From Prescottella agglutinans (lineage in GTDB: Bacteria; Actinomycetota; Actinomycetes; Mycobacteriales; Mycobacteriaceae): a stretch of DNA of 64,000 bases. Made by a program: the position numbers and the translations under genes. Every line of letters begins with the position of its first letter. Within the stretch, counting starts at the first letter, position 1. Location of the stretch: positions 62,001 to 126,000 of the forward strand of contig NZ_RKLP01000001.1 of NCBI RefSeq assembly GCF_004011865.1, in the 5' to 3' direction. The notes below the pieces were generated by a model. That model was not told the origin of the DNA. It ran no database searches and worked only from the letters and a program-made list of their open reading frames with translations. Shown here piece after piece: positions 55,418 through 64,000 of this stretch.

Positions 55418-56179
55418 TCAGTCGAGAGGGGCCGCGGACCAGCGGTCGGTGAGGACGCCGATCGCGCCGAGCGCCACCGCCGCGGCCGTCGACGTCCGCA
55501 GCACGGTCGGGCCCAGCAGCACCGCGGTCGCACCGGCGTCGGTGAGGGCGGCGACCTCGTCGTCGGACAGCCCGCCCTCCGGTCCGACCACCAACGCCAC
55601 CTCCGGGACGTCGCGCAGCGGCAGCGACGCCAGCGGAGCCTGCGCCGACTCGTGCAGCACGGCCACGACGCCGCCGCGACCGACGACCGCACGCACCAGG
55701 TCGAGCACCTGGGCGGTGTGGTGGAGGTCGGCCACGTCCGGCACGAACGACCGCCGCGACTGCTTGGCCGCCGCGATCGCGGCGTTGCGCCAGCGGGCGA
55801 CGCCCTTGTGGGTCTTGGCACCCTCCCACCGCGCGACGCAGCGCGCCGACTGCCACGGCACCACCGCGTCGACACCGGCCTCCGTGGCCAGTTCCACGGC
55901 GAGTTCGGACCGCTCGGCCTTGGGCAGTGCCTGCACCAGCGTCACCGACGGCGTCGGGGGCTGCTGGTCGCGGCGCGCCGTGACCTCGAGGTCGAGCCGG
56001 TCCTTGGCGGCGGCGGTCACCGTCGCCTCCGCGATGCCGCCGCGACCGTCTGCGAGCAGCAGGCGCTCACCCGGCTTGATGCGGCGCACCGTCGCGGCGT
56101 GCCTGCCCTCGGGTCCGTCGAGCACGGCGGGCTGCCCGACGTCGGGCAGCGGATCCAGATAGAAGACCGTCGCGGCCAT
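55418..56179 (-). CDS. rsmE: 16S rRNA m3U1498 methyltransferase
   Basis: SPOUT-fold methyltransferase of 253 residues that methylates U1498 of 16S rRNA. A PUA-like N-terminal domain leads to the knotted domain with ALVVGPEGGLSDDEV and VLLGPTVLRTSTAA, which form the SAM pocket. It lies 18 bases after dnaJ, as Rv2372c after dnaJ2. Confidence 0.94.
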   Translation of the reverse strand: MAATVFYLDPLPDVGQPAVLDGPEGRHAATVRRIKPGERLLLADGRGGIAEATVTAAAKDRLDLEVTARRDQQPPTPSVTLVQALPKAERSELAVELATEAGVDAVVPWQSARCVARWEGAKTHKGVARWRNAAIAAAKQSRRSFVPDVADLHHTAQVLDLVRAVVGRGGVVAVLHESAQAPLASLPLRDVPEVALVVGPEGGLSDDEVAALTDAGATAVLLGPTVLRTSTAAAVALGAIGVLTDRWSAAPLD

Positions 56180-56197
56180 CAGTGCGCCCGGTGCCCG

Positions 56198-57349
56198 TCA
56201 GCGGCCGCTGAACGCGTCGCGCAGACGGGAGAACAGGCCACCGCTGTTCTGCGAACCGGTCGACACGACCTCGGCGTGGTCGCGGTCGCGGTGGTTCTTG
56301 AACTCCTGCAGCAGCTTGCTCTGCTTGCCGTCGAGCCGCGTCGGGATGACCACCTCGAGGTGCGCGTGCACGTCGCCACGGACAGTCGAGCGCAGCTTCG
56401 GCATGCCGTGGCCGCGCAGCACGGACACCGAGCCGGGCTGCGTGCCCGGGTCGACCGTGATCTCGGTCGGTCCGTCGATGATCGTGTCGAGGGTGACGGT
56501 GGTGCCGAGCGCGGCGTCGACCATCGGCACCCGGATCGTGCAGTGCAGGTCGTCGCCGTCGCGCACGAACACGTCGTGCGGCTGCTCCAGGATCTCGACG
56601 TACAGGTCACCGGGGTGGCCGCCGCCCGGGCCGACCTCGCCCTGGGAGGCCAGCCGGATACGCATGCCGTTGCTGACACCGGCGGGCACCTTGACGTTGA
56701 TGTCGCGGCGGGCGCGCACGCGGCCGTCGCCGCCGCACTTGTGGCAGGGGTCGGGGATGGTCTCGCCGGCACCGCGGCACGTCGGGCACGGGCGCGACGT
56801 CATCACCTGGCCGAGGAACGAGCGCTGCACCGACTGGACCTCGCCGGCACCGCCACACGTCTCGCATCGCATCGGCTTGGAGTCGCCGTGGGTGCCCGCT
56901 CCGGCGCAGCCGTCGCACAGGATCGCGGTGTCCACGGTGATGGTCTTGGTGACACCGGTCGCGCACTCCTCGAGCGTGAGCTTGGTGCGCAGCAGCGAAT
57001 CGGCGCCCGGCTGGACGCGGCCCTTCGGCCCGCGCCCACCGCCGCCGCCACCACCGAAGAACGCCTCGAAGACGTCGCCGAGGCCGCCGAACCCGGCGCC
57101 CGCGAAGCCGCCGCCGGCGCCGCCGCCACCGGTCTCCATCGGGTCGCCGCCGAGGTCGACGATGCGCCGCTTCTCCGGATCCGACAGCACCTCGTACGCG
57201 GTGGAGACCTCCCGGAAACGGGCCTGCGCGGACTCGTCCGGGTTGACGTCCGGGTGCAGCTCCCTGGCCAGCTTGCGGTATGCCCGCTTGATCTCCTGAT
57301 CGGTCGCCTTCGGCCCGACGCCGAGTGTGCCGTAGTAATCCCGTGCCAC
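56198..57349 (-). CDS. dnaJ: chaperone DnaJ
   Basis: Hsp40 co-chaperone of 383 residues. The J domain has HPDVN (about residue 32), followed by a Gly/Phe-rich linker (about 70-110). Four zinc-finger repeats are [24 protein letters not shown] and CHKCGGDG, and the C-terminal substrate-binding domains follow. The GTG at 57349 ([11 protein letters not shown]) is the family start. It is the DnaJ2-type gene next to hrcA, as in Rv2373c-Rv2374c, not the one beside dnaK. Confidence 0.95.
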   Translation of the reverse strand: MARDYYGTLGVGPKATDQEIKRAYRKLARELHPDVNPDESAQARFREVSTAYEVLSDPEKRRIVDLGGDPMETGGGGAGGGFAGAGFGGLGDVFEAFFGGGGGGGRGPKGRVQPGADSLLRTKLTLEECATGVTKTITVDTAILCDGCAGAGTHGDSKPMRCETCGGAGEVQSVQRSFLGQVMTSRPCPTCRGAGETIPDPCHKCGGDGRVRARRDINVKVPAGVSNGMRIRLASQGEVGPGGGHPGDLYVEILEQPHDVFVRDGDDLHCTIRVPMVDAALGTTVTLDTIIDGPTEITVDPGTQPGSVSVLRGHGMPKLRSTVRGDVHAHLEVVIPTRLDGKQSKLLQEFKNHRDRDHAEVVSTGSQNSGGLFSRLRDAFSGR

Positions 57350-57457
57350 TTTGGGTATCTCGTCCTTCTCTACTTCGTTCGCACCACGCGGTGAACCGCT
57401 CCGACGGCACACCGACCGGGTCCTGTGCCCTGTCCGACGCCGCCGACCGGCCACACG

Positions 57458-58501
57458 TTATCGCTCGGCGAGTACCTCGCCGATGTACCTGGCAACGGCA
57501 GCCACCGAGGCAATTGTTCCCGGATAGTCCATCCGGGTGGGCCCGAGGACCCCCACACCACCGAACACCGTCCCGGCGGCACCGTAGCCGGTGGAGATCA
57601 CCGACGTGCCCCGCATCTCCTCGACCTGCGTCTCCTCACCGATCCGGACGGTGACCCGACCGGCATCCTGGGTCGCGGCGAGCAGTTTGAGGACCACCAC
57701 CTGCTCCTCGAGCGCCTCGAGGACCGAGCGTAGCGAGCCGGGCAGCCCGCCCTGGGTCGTGAAGTCGGCGGCGTTGCGGGTCAGGTTCGCGGTTCCCCCC
57801 AGGACCAGTCGATCCTCGGGATGCTCGACGAGGGTCTCGACCAGCACCGTCGCCGAGCGCACGACGGCGTCGCGGATGCTCTCCGGCGCGTCCTCCGCCA
57901 GCTCGGAGACCGCGATCGATGCCGCGGCGAGCCGCTTGCCCTCGAGCGCGCCGCCGAGCAGGGCACGCAGCCGCGACAGGTCCGCGTCGTCGATCACGTC
58001 GCCGAGTTCGACGATCCGCTGGTCGACCCGGCCGGAATCGGTGATCAGGACCAGCAGCAGCCGGGCCGGCGTGAGCGCGACCACCTCGAGGTGCCGCACC
58101 GACGACGCCGACAGGGTCGGGTACTGCACGATCGCGACCTGCCGGGTCAGCTGGGCCAGTAGCCGCACACCGCGCCGCAGGACGTCGTCCAGGTCCACCC
58201 CGGACTCGAGGAACTCGAGAATCGCGCGGCGCTCGGCGGACGACAGCGGTTTGACGTCGGCGATCCGGTCGACGAACTGGCGGTACCCCTTGTCCGTGGG
58301 CACCCGCCCCGAGCTGGTGTGGGGCTGGGCGATGTAGCCCTCGGCCTCGAGGACGGCCATGTCGTTGCGGATCGTCGCGCTGGAGACGCCGAGATTGTGG
58401 CGTTCGACCAGCGCCTTCGACCCGATCGGCTCCTGGGTGGCGACATAGTCGGCGACGATGGCGCGGAGTACCTCGAACCGCCGTTCCTCCGTACTCGACA
58501 C
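57458..58501 (-). CDS. hrcA: heat-inducible transcription repressor HrcA
   Basis: Represses groE-type chaperone genes through the CIRCE element. The 347-residue protein has the winged HTH with [20 protein letters not shown] and [14 protein letters not shown], then a GAF-like regulatory domain. The GTG at 58501 has GGAGGT eight bases upstream. No CIRCE-like dyad was seen upstream, so its targets are elsewhere. Confidence 0.95.
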   Translation of the reverse strand: MSSTEERRFEVLRAIVADYVATQEPIGSKALVERHNLGVSSATIRNDMAVLEAEGYIAQPHTSSGRVPTDKGYRQFVDRIADVKPLSSAERRAILEFLESGVDLDDVLRRGVRLLAQLTRQVAIVQYPTLSASSVRHLEVVALTPARLLLVLITDSGRVDQRIVELGDVIDDADLSRLRALLGGALEGKRLAAASIAVSELAEDAPESIRDAVVRSATVLVETLVEHPEDRLVLGGTANLTRNAADFTTQGGLPGSLRSVLEALEEQVVVLKLLAATQDAGRVTVRIGEETQVEEMRGTSVISTGYGAAGTVFGGVGVLGPTRMDYPGTIASVAAVARYIGEVLAER

Positions 58502-58736
58502 CGCTGTCCACCTCCACTTCGCCACGAGACCGGGATTTCTCGCTGTCACCCCAGGGAACGAGCGCCCCGAGAACGGCACCCACCTCGATACCCAGTCTAA
58601 TGGCCGGTCCCATTGCCAACTGCGCAGCCCGCGCCAGGCATTCGGCACGAGCCGGGCAACCCGGTCAGGCCGTAGGGTTGTCGCCGGGTCGGCGTGCGGG
58701 TCCGACCACCGACGAGGAACACAGGCGGAACACAGG

Positions 58737-59039
58737 ATGATCTTCAGGGGCGTCAGGGACGGCAAGCCGTACCCGGATCACGGATTGACATTGCGGGACT
58801 GGTCCCAGATTCCCCCGCGCCAGGTGCGCCTGGACGAGATCGTGACCACCACCAGGGTCCTCGAACTCGATCGCCTGCTGGACGAGGACTCCACCTTCTA
58901 CGGCGACCTGTTCCCGCACGCGGTGTTGTGGCGCGGCGTGATCTACCTGGAGGACGGCGTGCACCACGCGGTGCGGTCCGCGCTGCGCAACCGGGTCGTG
59001 CTGCACGCGCGGGTCTTCGACTACGACGCGATCGCCTGA
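58737..59039 (+). CDS. conserved small protein (Rv2375-like)
   Basis: Soluble protein of 100 residues at the position of Rv2375. The sequence opens [18 protein letters not shown] and contains [17 protein letters not shown]. No motif is recognised. It is divergent from hrcA. The ATG at 58737 follows an AGGCGGAACACAGG stretch. The family seems limited to mycolic-acid actinobacteria. Confidence 0.8.
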   Translation: MIFRGVRDGKPYPDHGLTLRDWSQIPPRQVRLDEIVTTTRVLELDRLLDEDSTFYGDLFPHAVLWRGVIYLEDGVHHAVRSALRNRVVLHARVFDYDAIA

Positions 59040-59043
59040 GTTC

Positions 59044-59105
59044 CGCCGAGCGGGCGGTCCCGGACCATCGGCCGAGTGCCGACCCTGGCAGCCGCCCGTT
59101 CGGCG
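59044..59105. terminator. long-loop hairpin between convergent genes
   Basis: A 14-bp stem (59044-59057 with 59092-59105, one G-U pair) encloses a 34-base loop. It lies between the end of the Rv2375-like gene and the stop of the gene at 59107. Confidence 0.5.
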
Positions 59106-59106
59106 A

Positions 59107-59517
59107 TCAGCTCAGGATGTCACCAGTTACACGGTCGAACGACTTCCAATCCAGTGCGTCAAGCTCGGTGTAATCGCCTTCGAGCCAGGCCCACAGCAGG
59201 CCCACGATCTGTGCTTCGTCGTTGACGACAGTCTGTCTGCTCGGAGCTGGCGGCGGCGCGTCGGACCATTCGAGGTGGAAGTCGGTGGCGCTGTTGCGAT
59301 AGGTCTGGATGTAACCGGGTTCGTCAGGTCGGTCCACGACCATGAAGGTGTTGCCCCGCTGCAGTGGGATGCAACGCACCCAGTACTCGAGGTGCTCACG
59401 GGTCAGTGTCGTAAGCTCTCGGCCGCCCACACTCACGTAGAGATCGCGGTGGACGACAGGCACCGGATCCGGCAGACGGTCGTCCCACGGTCCGGCGAAA
59501 CGCGAATCAGAACTCAT
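59107..59517 (-). CDS. hypothetical protein
   Basis: I do not recognise this 136-residue protein. It is acidic, rich in Trp and Asp (for example LLWAWLEGDYTELDALDWK near the C terminus), and has no signal peptide or membrane segment. The composition resembles the small immunity proteins of polymorphic toxin systems (weak inference). The ATG at 59517 lies inside the end of the upstream gene (11-base overlap), so the two are co-transcribed. Bases in and around it look less GC-rich than its neighbours. Confidence 0.65.
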   Translation of the reverse strand: MSSDSRFAGPWDDRLPDPVPVVHRDLYVSVGGRELTTLTREHLEYWVRCIPLQRGNTFMVVDRPDEPGYIQTYRNSATDFHLEWSDAPPPAPSRQTVVNDEAQIVGLLWAWLEGDYTELDALDWKSFDRVTGDILS

Positions 59518-59812
59518 CTTCGTACTCCCAGCCGTAGTGCACCTGCGCATGCGACACCAGCCGGGTAGCCCGCGCCGTCAGCATTTTCTCGAAGGCGGGC
59601 GCCCAGCGGTAGAACCCGCTGAAGTTCACCGTGTCATCGCCGGAATCGGCACGCACGGACAGATCCGCCCCCCTGCCGCGCATGCTGACGAACACTTCGT
59701 CATCCAGCTGATGTTCCCGCATGACCTCGGTCAGCAGCCTCGTCATGCCAACCTGCTCCCGGTCGTCGCGCAACCCGGAGATCTCCATGTAGACGCCTAT
59801 ATTCACAGACAC
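59507..59812 (-). CDS. hypothetical protein
   Basis: I do not recognise this 101-residue protein. It contains a helical stretch MTRLLTEVMREHQLDDEVF, then a beta-like VSMRGRGADLSVRADSG, and ends in an aromatic/acidic HYGWEYEDEF. A GTG at 59812 (or 59806) is the likely start; no ribosome site is clear. It overlaps the next gene by 11 bases, and the pair stands alone between an Rv2375-like gene and hemW. No toxin gene lies beside it. Confidence 0.6.
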   Translation of the reverse strand: MSVNIGVYMEISGLRDDREQVGMTRLLTEVMREHQLDDEVFVSMRGRGADLSVRADSGDDTVNFSGFYRWAPAFEKMLTARATRLVSHAQVHYGWEYEDEF

Positions 59813-60073
59813 GCGGCCGACCATATCGACGCCCACCGACAACTACGAGCGACCAGCTCCAGCCCTCGGTGGGGGCACCGCGTCGGTCGGGGAAGCCACC
59901 GGCAGTGACAGCGTGATCGGCCCCGACTGTGGGCCGCCCCTGATGCGGTCGGCAGTCGCAGTGCTTCTCATCGGGACGGGGACCGGCTCCATCGCCGACG
60001 ATTCCCCCTGGCTCGACTGCTACGAATTCGCCGGCCCGAGGAACCCGGGCGGACGGAGTTGCGTATCGAGGGT

Positions 60074-61294
60074 TCAGCTCAGGATGTCGCGGATGACGCC
60101 GTCGGCGAGCAACCTGCCGCGGTCGGTGAGCACCAGGCGGTCATCGATGCGCGAGAGCAACCCATCCGCGACGACCTGCTCGGCGGCCGCTAGCTCACTC
60201 GGGCGCAGGTCCGACGCCGGCAGCCCGGACCGCAGCCGCATCGTAAGCATCACCCGTTCGACATGCCGGTCCTCCGCGGTGAGGGTTTCGCTGTCCGCGG
60301 CGGGCAGGACCCCGGACGCCAGCTCGTCGGCGTAGCGGGCCGGGTGCTTGACGTTCCACCAGCGCACCCCGCCGACGTGGCTGTGCGCGCCCGGTCCGGC
60401 ACCCCACCAGTCGCCGCCGTCCCAGTACCCGATGTTGTGCCTGCACTCCGCGCCGGGCTTCGACCAGTTCGACACCTCGTACCAGCCCAGGCCCGCGTCC
60501 GCGAGGCGGGCGTCGATGCGTTCGTAGCGGGCGGCGAGGACGTCGTCGTCCGGAGCAGGCAGTTCGCCACGCCGGACCTTGCGGGCCAGCGCCGTGCCGT
60601 CCTCGACGATCAGCGAGTACGCCGAGACGTGATCGACGTCGGCGGAGAGCACCGCGTCGAGGGTCGCGTCGAGGTCCTCGTCGCGCTCGCCGGGCGTCCC
60701 GTAGATCATGTCGAGGTTCACGTGCCCGAACCCGGCCGCCCGGGCCTCCTTCGCCGCGGCGACAGCACGGCCCGGCGTGTGGGTGCGGTCGAGGACGCGC
60801 AGCACGTGCTGCGCTGCGGACTGCATGCCGAGCGAGACCCGGGTGTAGCCGGCGCCGCGGATGGTGTCGAAGAACTCCGGCGACGTCGACTCCGGGTTCG
60901 ACTCGGTGGTCACCTCGGCGCCCGGAGCGAGGCCGAAACTCGACCGGACGGCCGCCAGCACGTCCGCCAGCCCGTCGCCGCCGAGGAGCGACGGCGTGCC
61001 GCCGCCGACGAAGACCGTCTGCGCTGCGGGCACGGCCGCGTCCCCTCGCCCCAGCATCGCCGCACCGGCGTCGAGTTCGCGGCGCAGGCCCTCGAGCCAC
61101 GACTGCGGCGACGCCAAGGTGCCGAGTTCGCCCGCGGTGTAGGTGTTGAAGTCGCAGTAGCCGCACCGCGTCGCGCAGAACGGGACGTGCACGTAGATAC
61201 CGAAGGGACGCGACCCGACGCCGGCCAGAGCCGAGGCGGGAAGTTCGAAGGGTGTCGAGGCGACGGCAGGGGTCGAGGCGGCGGATCCACTCAC
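60074..61294 (-). CDS. hemW: radical-SAM haem chaperone/coproporphyrinogen dehydrogenase-like HemW
   Basis: Radical SAM protein of 406 residues. The 4Fe-4S cluster Cys are in VPFCATRCGYCDFN; the SAM segment VGGGTPSLLGGDG follows, with VNLDMIYGTPGE further on. The Cys pattern is that of HemW (haem chaperone), a group often annotated HemN. The GTG at 61294 gives the N-terminal extension common in actinobacteria. It matches Rv2388c and is near nirA-cysH as in M. tuberculosis. Confidence 0.93.
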   Translation of the reverse strand: MSGSAASTPAVASTPFELPASALAGVGSRPFGIYVHVPFCATRCGYCDFNTYTAGELGTLASPQSWLEGLRRELDAGAAMLGRGDAAVPAAQTVFVGGGTPSLLGGDGLADVLAAVRSSFGLAPGAEVTTESNPESTSPEFFDTIRGAGYTRVSLGMQSAAQHVLRVLDRTHTPGRAVAAAKEARAAGFGHVNLDMIYGTPGERDEDLDATLDAVLSADVDHVSAYSLIVEDGTALARKVRRGELPAPDDDVLAARYERIDARLADAGLGWYEVSNWSKPGAECRHNIGYWDGGDWWGAGPGAHSHVGGVRWWNVKHPARYADELASGVLPAADSETLTAEDRHVERVMLTMRLRSGLPASDLRPSELAAAEQVVADGLLSRIDDRLVLTDRGRLLADGVIRDILS

Positions 61295-61409
61295 GTCTCC
61301 AGTGTCCCAGCAACCCGATGTGCCGACACCGACGCCCGCCCATCAGGACATTTCCCGAGAATTTCGGGGAAATACGCTCCCGATGGTCGGCAGAGCGCGA
61401 ATCGCATGG

Positions 61410-61415
61410 CACAAT
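61410..61415 (+). promoter_or_regulatory. possible -10 element for a leaderless transcript
   Basis: CACAAT ends eight bases before the ATG at 61423, the distance expected if transcription starts at the first base of that codon. No good -35 is seen. Confidence 0.4.
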
Positions 61416-61422
61416 GGCCCGC

Positions 61423-61512
61423 ATGACAGATACCGGGGTGCGATTGGTGGCCAGGCGCCACGTCGACCTCAAGCGTGTCTGTAGCTGTTGTTGTCTGCCC
61501 TGCGGCGTGTAG
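61423..61512 (+). CDS. cysteine-rich leader peptide upstream of nirA-cysH
   Basis: A 29-codon open frame ending in CSCCCLPCGV, with five Cys codons in its last ten codons. It lies 164 bases before nirA. It has no ribosome site, and a possible -10 sits at the spacing for a leaderless mRNA. In mycobacteria, leaderless polycysteine short frames have been reported to act as cysteine-responsive attenuators of downstream sulfur genes. The same logic fits here: slow Cys decoding would change the downstream RNA fold and raise sulfate reduction. An in-frame ATG three codons upstream (61414) is an alternative start. Confidence 0.8.
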   Translation: MTDTGVRLVARRHVDLKRVCSCCCLPCGV

Positions 61513-61676
61513 CAGCCCGGCGTTCCCTGCCCTGAAGCAGCGGCGCTCGCCTGCGTTCGTCTCCCCACGTTAGGCCCGTAATCCGGCCGGCCGAGGACGA
61601 CCCCCGCGAGGAAACAGCCCTCCTCTCCCAGTCTTCGACCGGTGCACCGTGAGATTCACGAAATTCAGGAGCACCC
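61513..61676 (+). promoter_or_regulatory. 5' leader between the Cys-rich frame and nirA (candidate attenuator)
   Basis: 164 bases without a gene. The pyrimidine-rich CCCTCCTCTCCC (61618-61629) could pair with the AGGAG ribosome site of nirA (61667-61671), and a small CGTGA/TCACG hairpin (61648-61660) sits just before it. Both could hide the nirA ribosome site in one RNA state. No T-tract terminator is seen, so control of translation is more likely than termination (inference). Confidence 0.5.
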
Positions 61677-63386
61677 ATGACGTCGACCACCGACGCCGAA
61701 TCTGCCGTGAGCCCGCCGGCGCGCACCCCGCGTCCGAAGAAGCGCGCCTCCGAGGGCCAGTGGGCCCTCGGCTACCGCGAACCGCTCAACGCCAACGAGC
61801 AGATCAAGAAGGACGACAACCCGCTCAACGTCCGCGCCCGCATCGAGAACATCTACTCGAAGCAGGGCTTCGACAGCATCGACAAGGCCGACCTGCGCGG
61901 CCGCATGCGCTGGTGGGGCCTGTACACGCAGCGCGAAGAGGGCTACGACGGCACCTTCACCGGCGACGAGAACATCGACCTGCTCGAGGCCAAGTACTTC
62001 ATGATGCGGGTGCGCTGCGACGCCGGCGCCCTGACCGCCCAGCAGTTGCGCACGATCGGTGAGCTGTCGACCGAGTTCGGCCGCGACACCGCCGACCTCT
62101 CCGACCGCGAGAACGTCCAGTACCACTGGATCGAGATCGAGAACGTTCCCGAGATCTGGCAGCGACTCGAGGCCGTCGGCCTCAAGACCACCGAGGCGTG
62201 CGGCGACTGCCCGCGTGTGGTTCTCGGTTCCCCGCTGGCCGGGGAGTCGTTCGACGAGATCCTCGATCCGACCCCGGCGATCGACGAGATCGTCCGCCGC
62301 TACATCGGCGATCCCGAGTACTCGAACCTGCCGCGCAAGTTCAAGACCGCGATCTCCGGGCAGCAGGACGTGGTGCACGAGATCAACGACGTCGCGTTCG
62401 TGGGCGTGAACCACCCCGAGCACGGCCCGGGCCTGGACCTGTGGGTCGGCGGCGGCCTGTCGACGAATCCGATGCTGGCGCAGCGCGTCGGTGTGTGGGT
62501 GCCGCTCGACGAGGTCCCGGACGTGTGGGAGGCCGTGGTCTCGATCTTCCGCGACTACGGCTACCGCCGCCTGCGTGCCAAGGCGCGGCTGAAGTTCCTG
62601 ATCAAGGACTGGGGCATCGAAAAGTTCCGCGAAGTTCTCGAGACGGAGTACCTGAAGCGCAAGCTCATCGACGGCCCGGCCCCGGAGAAGCCCGCCCGCC
62701 CGATCGACCACATCGGCGTCCAGAAGCTGCGCAACGGCCTCAACGCGGTCGGCTTCTCCCCCATCGCCGGCCGCGTGTCGGGCACCATCCTGACGCAGGT
62801 CGCCGACGCGGCGGCGCGGATCGGCTCGGACCGCATCCGCTTCACCCCGTACCAGAAGCTGATCGTGCTCGACGTCGCCGACGACAAGGTCGAGGAGCTG
62901 ATCGCCGAACTGCAGCCGCTGGGCCTGCATGCCCGGCCATCGCATTGGCGCCGGAATCTCTTGGCGTGCAGTGGCATCGAGTTCTGCAAGCTGTCGTTCG
63001 TGGAGACCCGCAAGCGGTCCCAGGTGCTCGCGCCGGAACTCGAGGAGCGGCTCGCGGACATCAACGCGCAGCTCGACGTCCCGATCACGATCAACATCAA
63101 CGGCTGCCCCAACTCGTGCGGCCGGTCCCAGATCGCCGACATCGGCTTCAAGGGCCAGTTGGTCGACGACGGCGAGGGCAACCAGGTCGAGGGCTTCCAG
63201 GTTCACCTGGGCGGCAGCCTCGGTCTCGACAGCGCGTTCGGCCGGAAGCTGCGCCAGCACAAGGTGACCAGCGACGAACTCGGCGACTACATCGACCGGG
63301 TGGTGCGGAACTTCGTGAAGCACCGCAACGAGGGTGAACGCTTTGCACAGTGGGCAGTTCGAGCAGACGAGGGGGATTTGCGATGA
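61677..63386 (+). CDS. nirA: ferredoxin-dependent sulfite reductase
   Basis: Reduces sulfite to sulfide with six electrons from ferredoxin, the last inorganic step of cysteine synthesis. The 569-residue protein has two ferrodoxin-like half-domains and the siroheme/4Fe-4S Cys set ACSGIEFC and NGCPNSCGRSQ (C-x5-C and C-x3-C). It matches Rv2391, named NirA/SirA and characterised as a sulfite reductase. AGGAG precedes the ATG at 61677. Its stop overlaps the cysH start (ATGA). Confidence 0.94.
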   Translation: MTSTTDAESAVSPPARTPRPKKRASEGQWALGYREPLNANEQIKKDDNPLNVRARIENIYSKQGFDSIDKADLRGRMRWWGLYTQREEGYDGTFTGDENIDLLEAKYFMMRVRCDAGALTAQQLRTIGELSTEFGRDTADLSDRENVQYHWIEIENVPEIWQRLEAVGLKTTEACGDCPRVVLGSPLAGESFDEILDPTPAIDEIVRRYIGDPEYSNLPRKFKTAISGQQDVVHEINDVAFVGVNHPEHGPGLDLWVGGGLSTNPMLAQRVGVWVPLDEVPDVWEAVVSIFRDYGYRRLRAKARLKFLIKDWGIEKFREVLETEYLKRKLIDGPAPEKPARPIDHIGVQKLRNGLNAVGFSPIAGRVSGTILTQVADAAARIGSDRIRFTPYQKLIVLDVADDKVEELIAELQPLGLHARPSHWRRNLLACSGIEFCKLSFVETRKRSQVLAPELEERLADINAQLDVPITININGCPNSCGRSQIADIGFKGQLVDDGEGNQVEGFQVHLGGSLGLDSAFGRKLRQHKVTSDELGDYIDRVVRNFVKHRNEGERFAQWAVRADEGDLR

Positions 63387-64000
63387 CGGTTGATCTGACG
63401 ACGGCGACCGAGGACGACCTGCGGGCTTTGGCCGCGCGGGGCGCAGCGGAACTGGACGGGGCCTCCGCCCAGGAACTGCTGCGGTGGACGGAGGACACGT
63501 TCGGGTCCGACTACATCGTGGCGTCGAACATGCAGGACGGCGTCCTGGTTCATCTTGCGGCACAGGTGCATCCCGGCGTGGACGTGCTGTTCCTCGAGAC
63601 CGGCTACCACTTCCCCGAGACCATCGGCACCCGCGACGCGGTGGAGCAGGTGTACGGGGTCAACGTCATCAACGCGCAGGCCGAGGCCTCCGTCGCCGAG
63701 CAGGACGCGGCCGAGGGCAAGGACCTGTTCGCCCGCGAGCCCAACCGCTGCTGCGCGCTGCGCAAGGTGGCACCGCTGAAGGCGACGCTGAAGAACTACC
63801 GGGCGTGGGTCACCGGCATCCGCCGGGTCGAGGCCCCCACCCGGGCGAACGCCCCGCTCATCTCGTTCGACGAGGCGTTCGGACTGGTGAAGATCAACCC
63901 CATCGCCGCGTGGTCGGACGACGACATGCAGGCGTACATCGACGAGCACTCGATCCTGGTGAATCCGCTCGTCGACGAGGGGTATCCGTCCATCGGGTGC
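63383..64000 (+). CDS. cysH: adenylylsulfate (APS) reductase, cut by the window end
   Basis: The first 206 codons of CysH, which reduces APS to sulfite using thioredoxin. The fold is seen in YIVASNMQDGVLVHLA and LFLETGYHFPET. A CC pair (NRCCALRKVAPLK) and the Cys at the very end of the window (YPSIGC) fit the CC-x(~80)-CxxC signature of the 4Fe-4S APS reductases, so it is more likely an APS than a PAPS enzyme. The ATG overlaps the nirA stop, and the C-terminal catalytic Cys motif lies beyond the window. Confidence 0.93.
   Translation, partial: MTVDLTTATEDDLRALAARGAAELDGASAQELLRWTEDTFGSDYIVASNMQDGVLVHLAAQVHPGVDVLFLETGYHFPETIGTRDAVEQVYGVNVINAQAEASVAEQDAAEGKDLFAREPNRCCALRKVAPLKATLKNYRAWVTGIRRVEAPTRANAPLISFDEAFGLVKINPIAAWSDDDMQAYIDEHSILVNPLVDEGYPSIGC

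Noticed and set aside
58502-58736. CIRCE element upstream of hrcA
   Set aside because: No TTAGCACTC-type 9-9-9 dyad was found in this gap.
59913-60335. Plus-strand 140-codon open frame before hemW
   Set aside because: Most of it is antisense to hemW and its Ser/Arg-rich translation is not protein-like; 59813-60073 is best left as intergenic.

Overview
The window is high-GC actinobacterial chromosome. Gene content and order point to a mycolic-acid-containing member of the Nocardiaceae, most likely Rhodococcus or Prescottella. The reasons are the fabD-acpM-kasA-accD6 mycolate FAS-II cluster beside aceE, homodimeric PDH E1, an NDMA-dependent alcohol dehydrogenase, and long blocks in the same order as Mycobacterium tuberculosis (Rv2597-Rv2601, Rv2238c-Rv2247, Rv2343c-Rv2345, Rv2357c-Rv2375, Rv2388c-Rv2392). 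The species call is inference from family knowledge. No phage genes, insertion sequences or CRISPR arrays were seen.

Layout. 1-2.5 kb: the end of a two-component system and a small membrane protein. 2.5-6.1 kb: a tightly coupled five-gene minus-strand operon ending in a membrane-anchored spermidine-synthase-like enzyme. 6.2-8.5 kb: a VIT1/CCC1-like transporter, a Cys-phosphatase, a hypothetical gene and tRNA-Val. 8.5-18.4 kb: ahpE and a DUF3052 gene diverge from aceE, followed by a PucR-type regulator and fabD-acpM-kasA-accD6, which supply and elongate fatty acids for mycolate synthesis. 18.4-23.4 kb: a DUF3145 gene, a serine hydrolase, an alcohol dehydrogenase, a gene-poor kilobase, a DEDDh exonuclease and two tRNAs. 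23.5-32 kb: dnaG, dgt, a DUF218 gene, small exported proteins and a TPM-domain membrane protein. 32-36.4 kb: glyS, the zinc regulators smtB-zur, a YbjN-like gene, uppS and recO.

36.46-48.0 kb is the accessory part. Twelve genes lie between recO and era, which are close together in M. tuberculosis. Nine minus-strand genes (M20 amidohydrolase, IclR regulator, E1-alpha and E1-beta of a 2-oxoacid/acetoin-type dehydrogenase, acetoacetate-decarboxylase-like enzyme, MHS-type importer, MDR oxidoreductase, RidA and a class V PLP enzyme) are closely packed, and a class III aminotransferase diverges from them. This looks like an uncharacterised route for uptake and breakdown of an N-acylated or amino compound; its substrate cannot be read from the sequence. 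An F420-type (Ddn-like) reductase and a membrane protein follow.

48.1-58.5 kb: era, a CorC-like gene, ybeY and phoH, then a TetR/MFS efflux pair with two clear palindromic operators and an alpha/beta hydrolase, then rsmE, dnaJ and hrcA. 58.7-61.3 kb: a small conserved gene, two short unrecognised genes and hemW. 61.4-64 kb: the sulfate-assimilation genes nirA and cysH (cut by the window end), preceded by a 29-codon open frame rich in cysteine codons, a probable cysteine-sensing leader.
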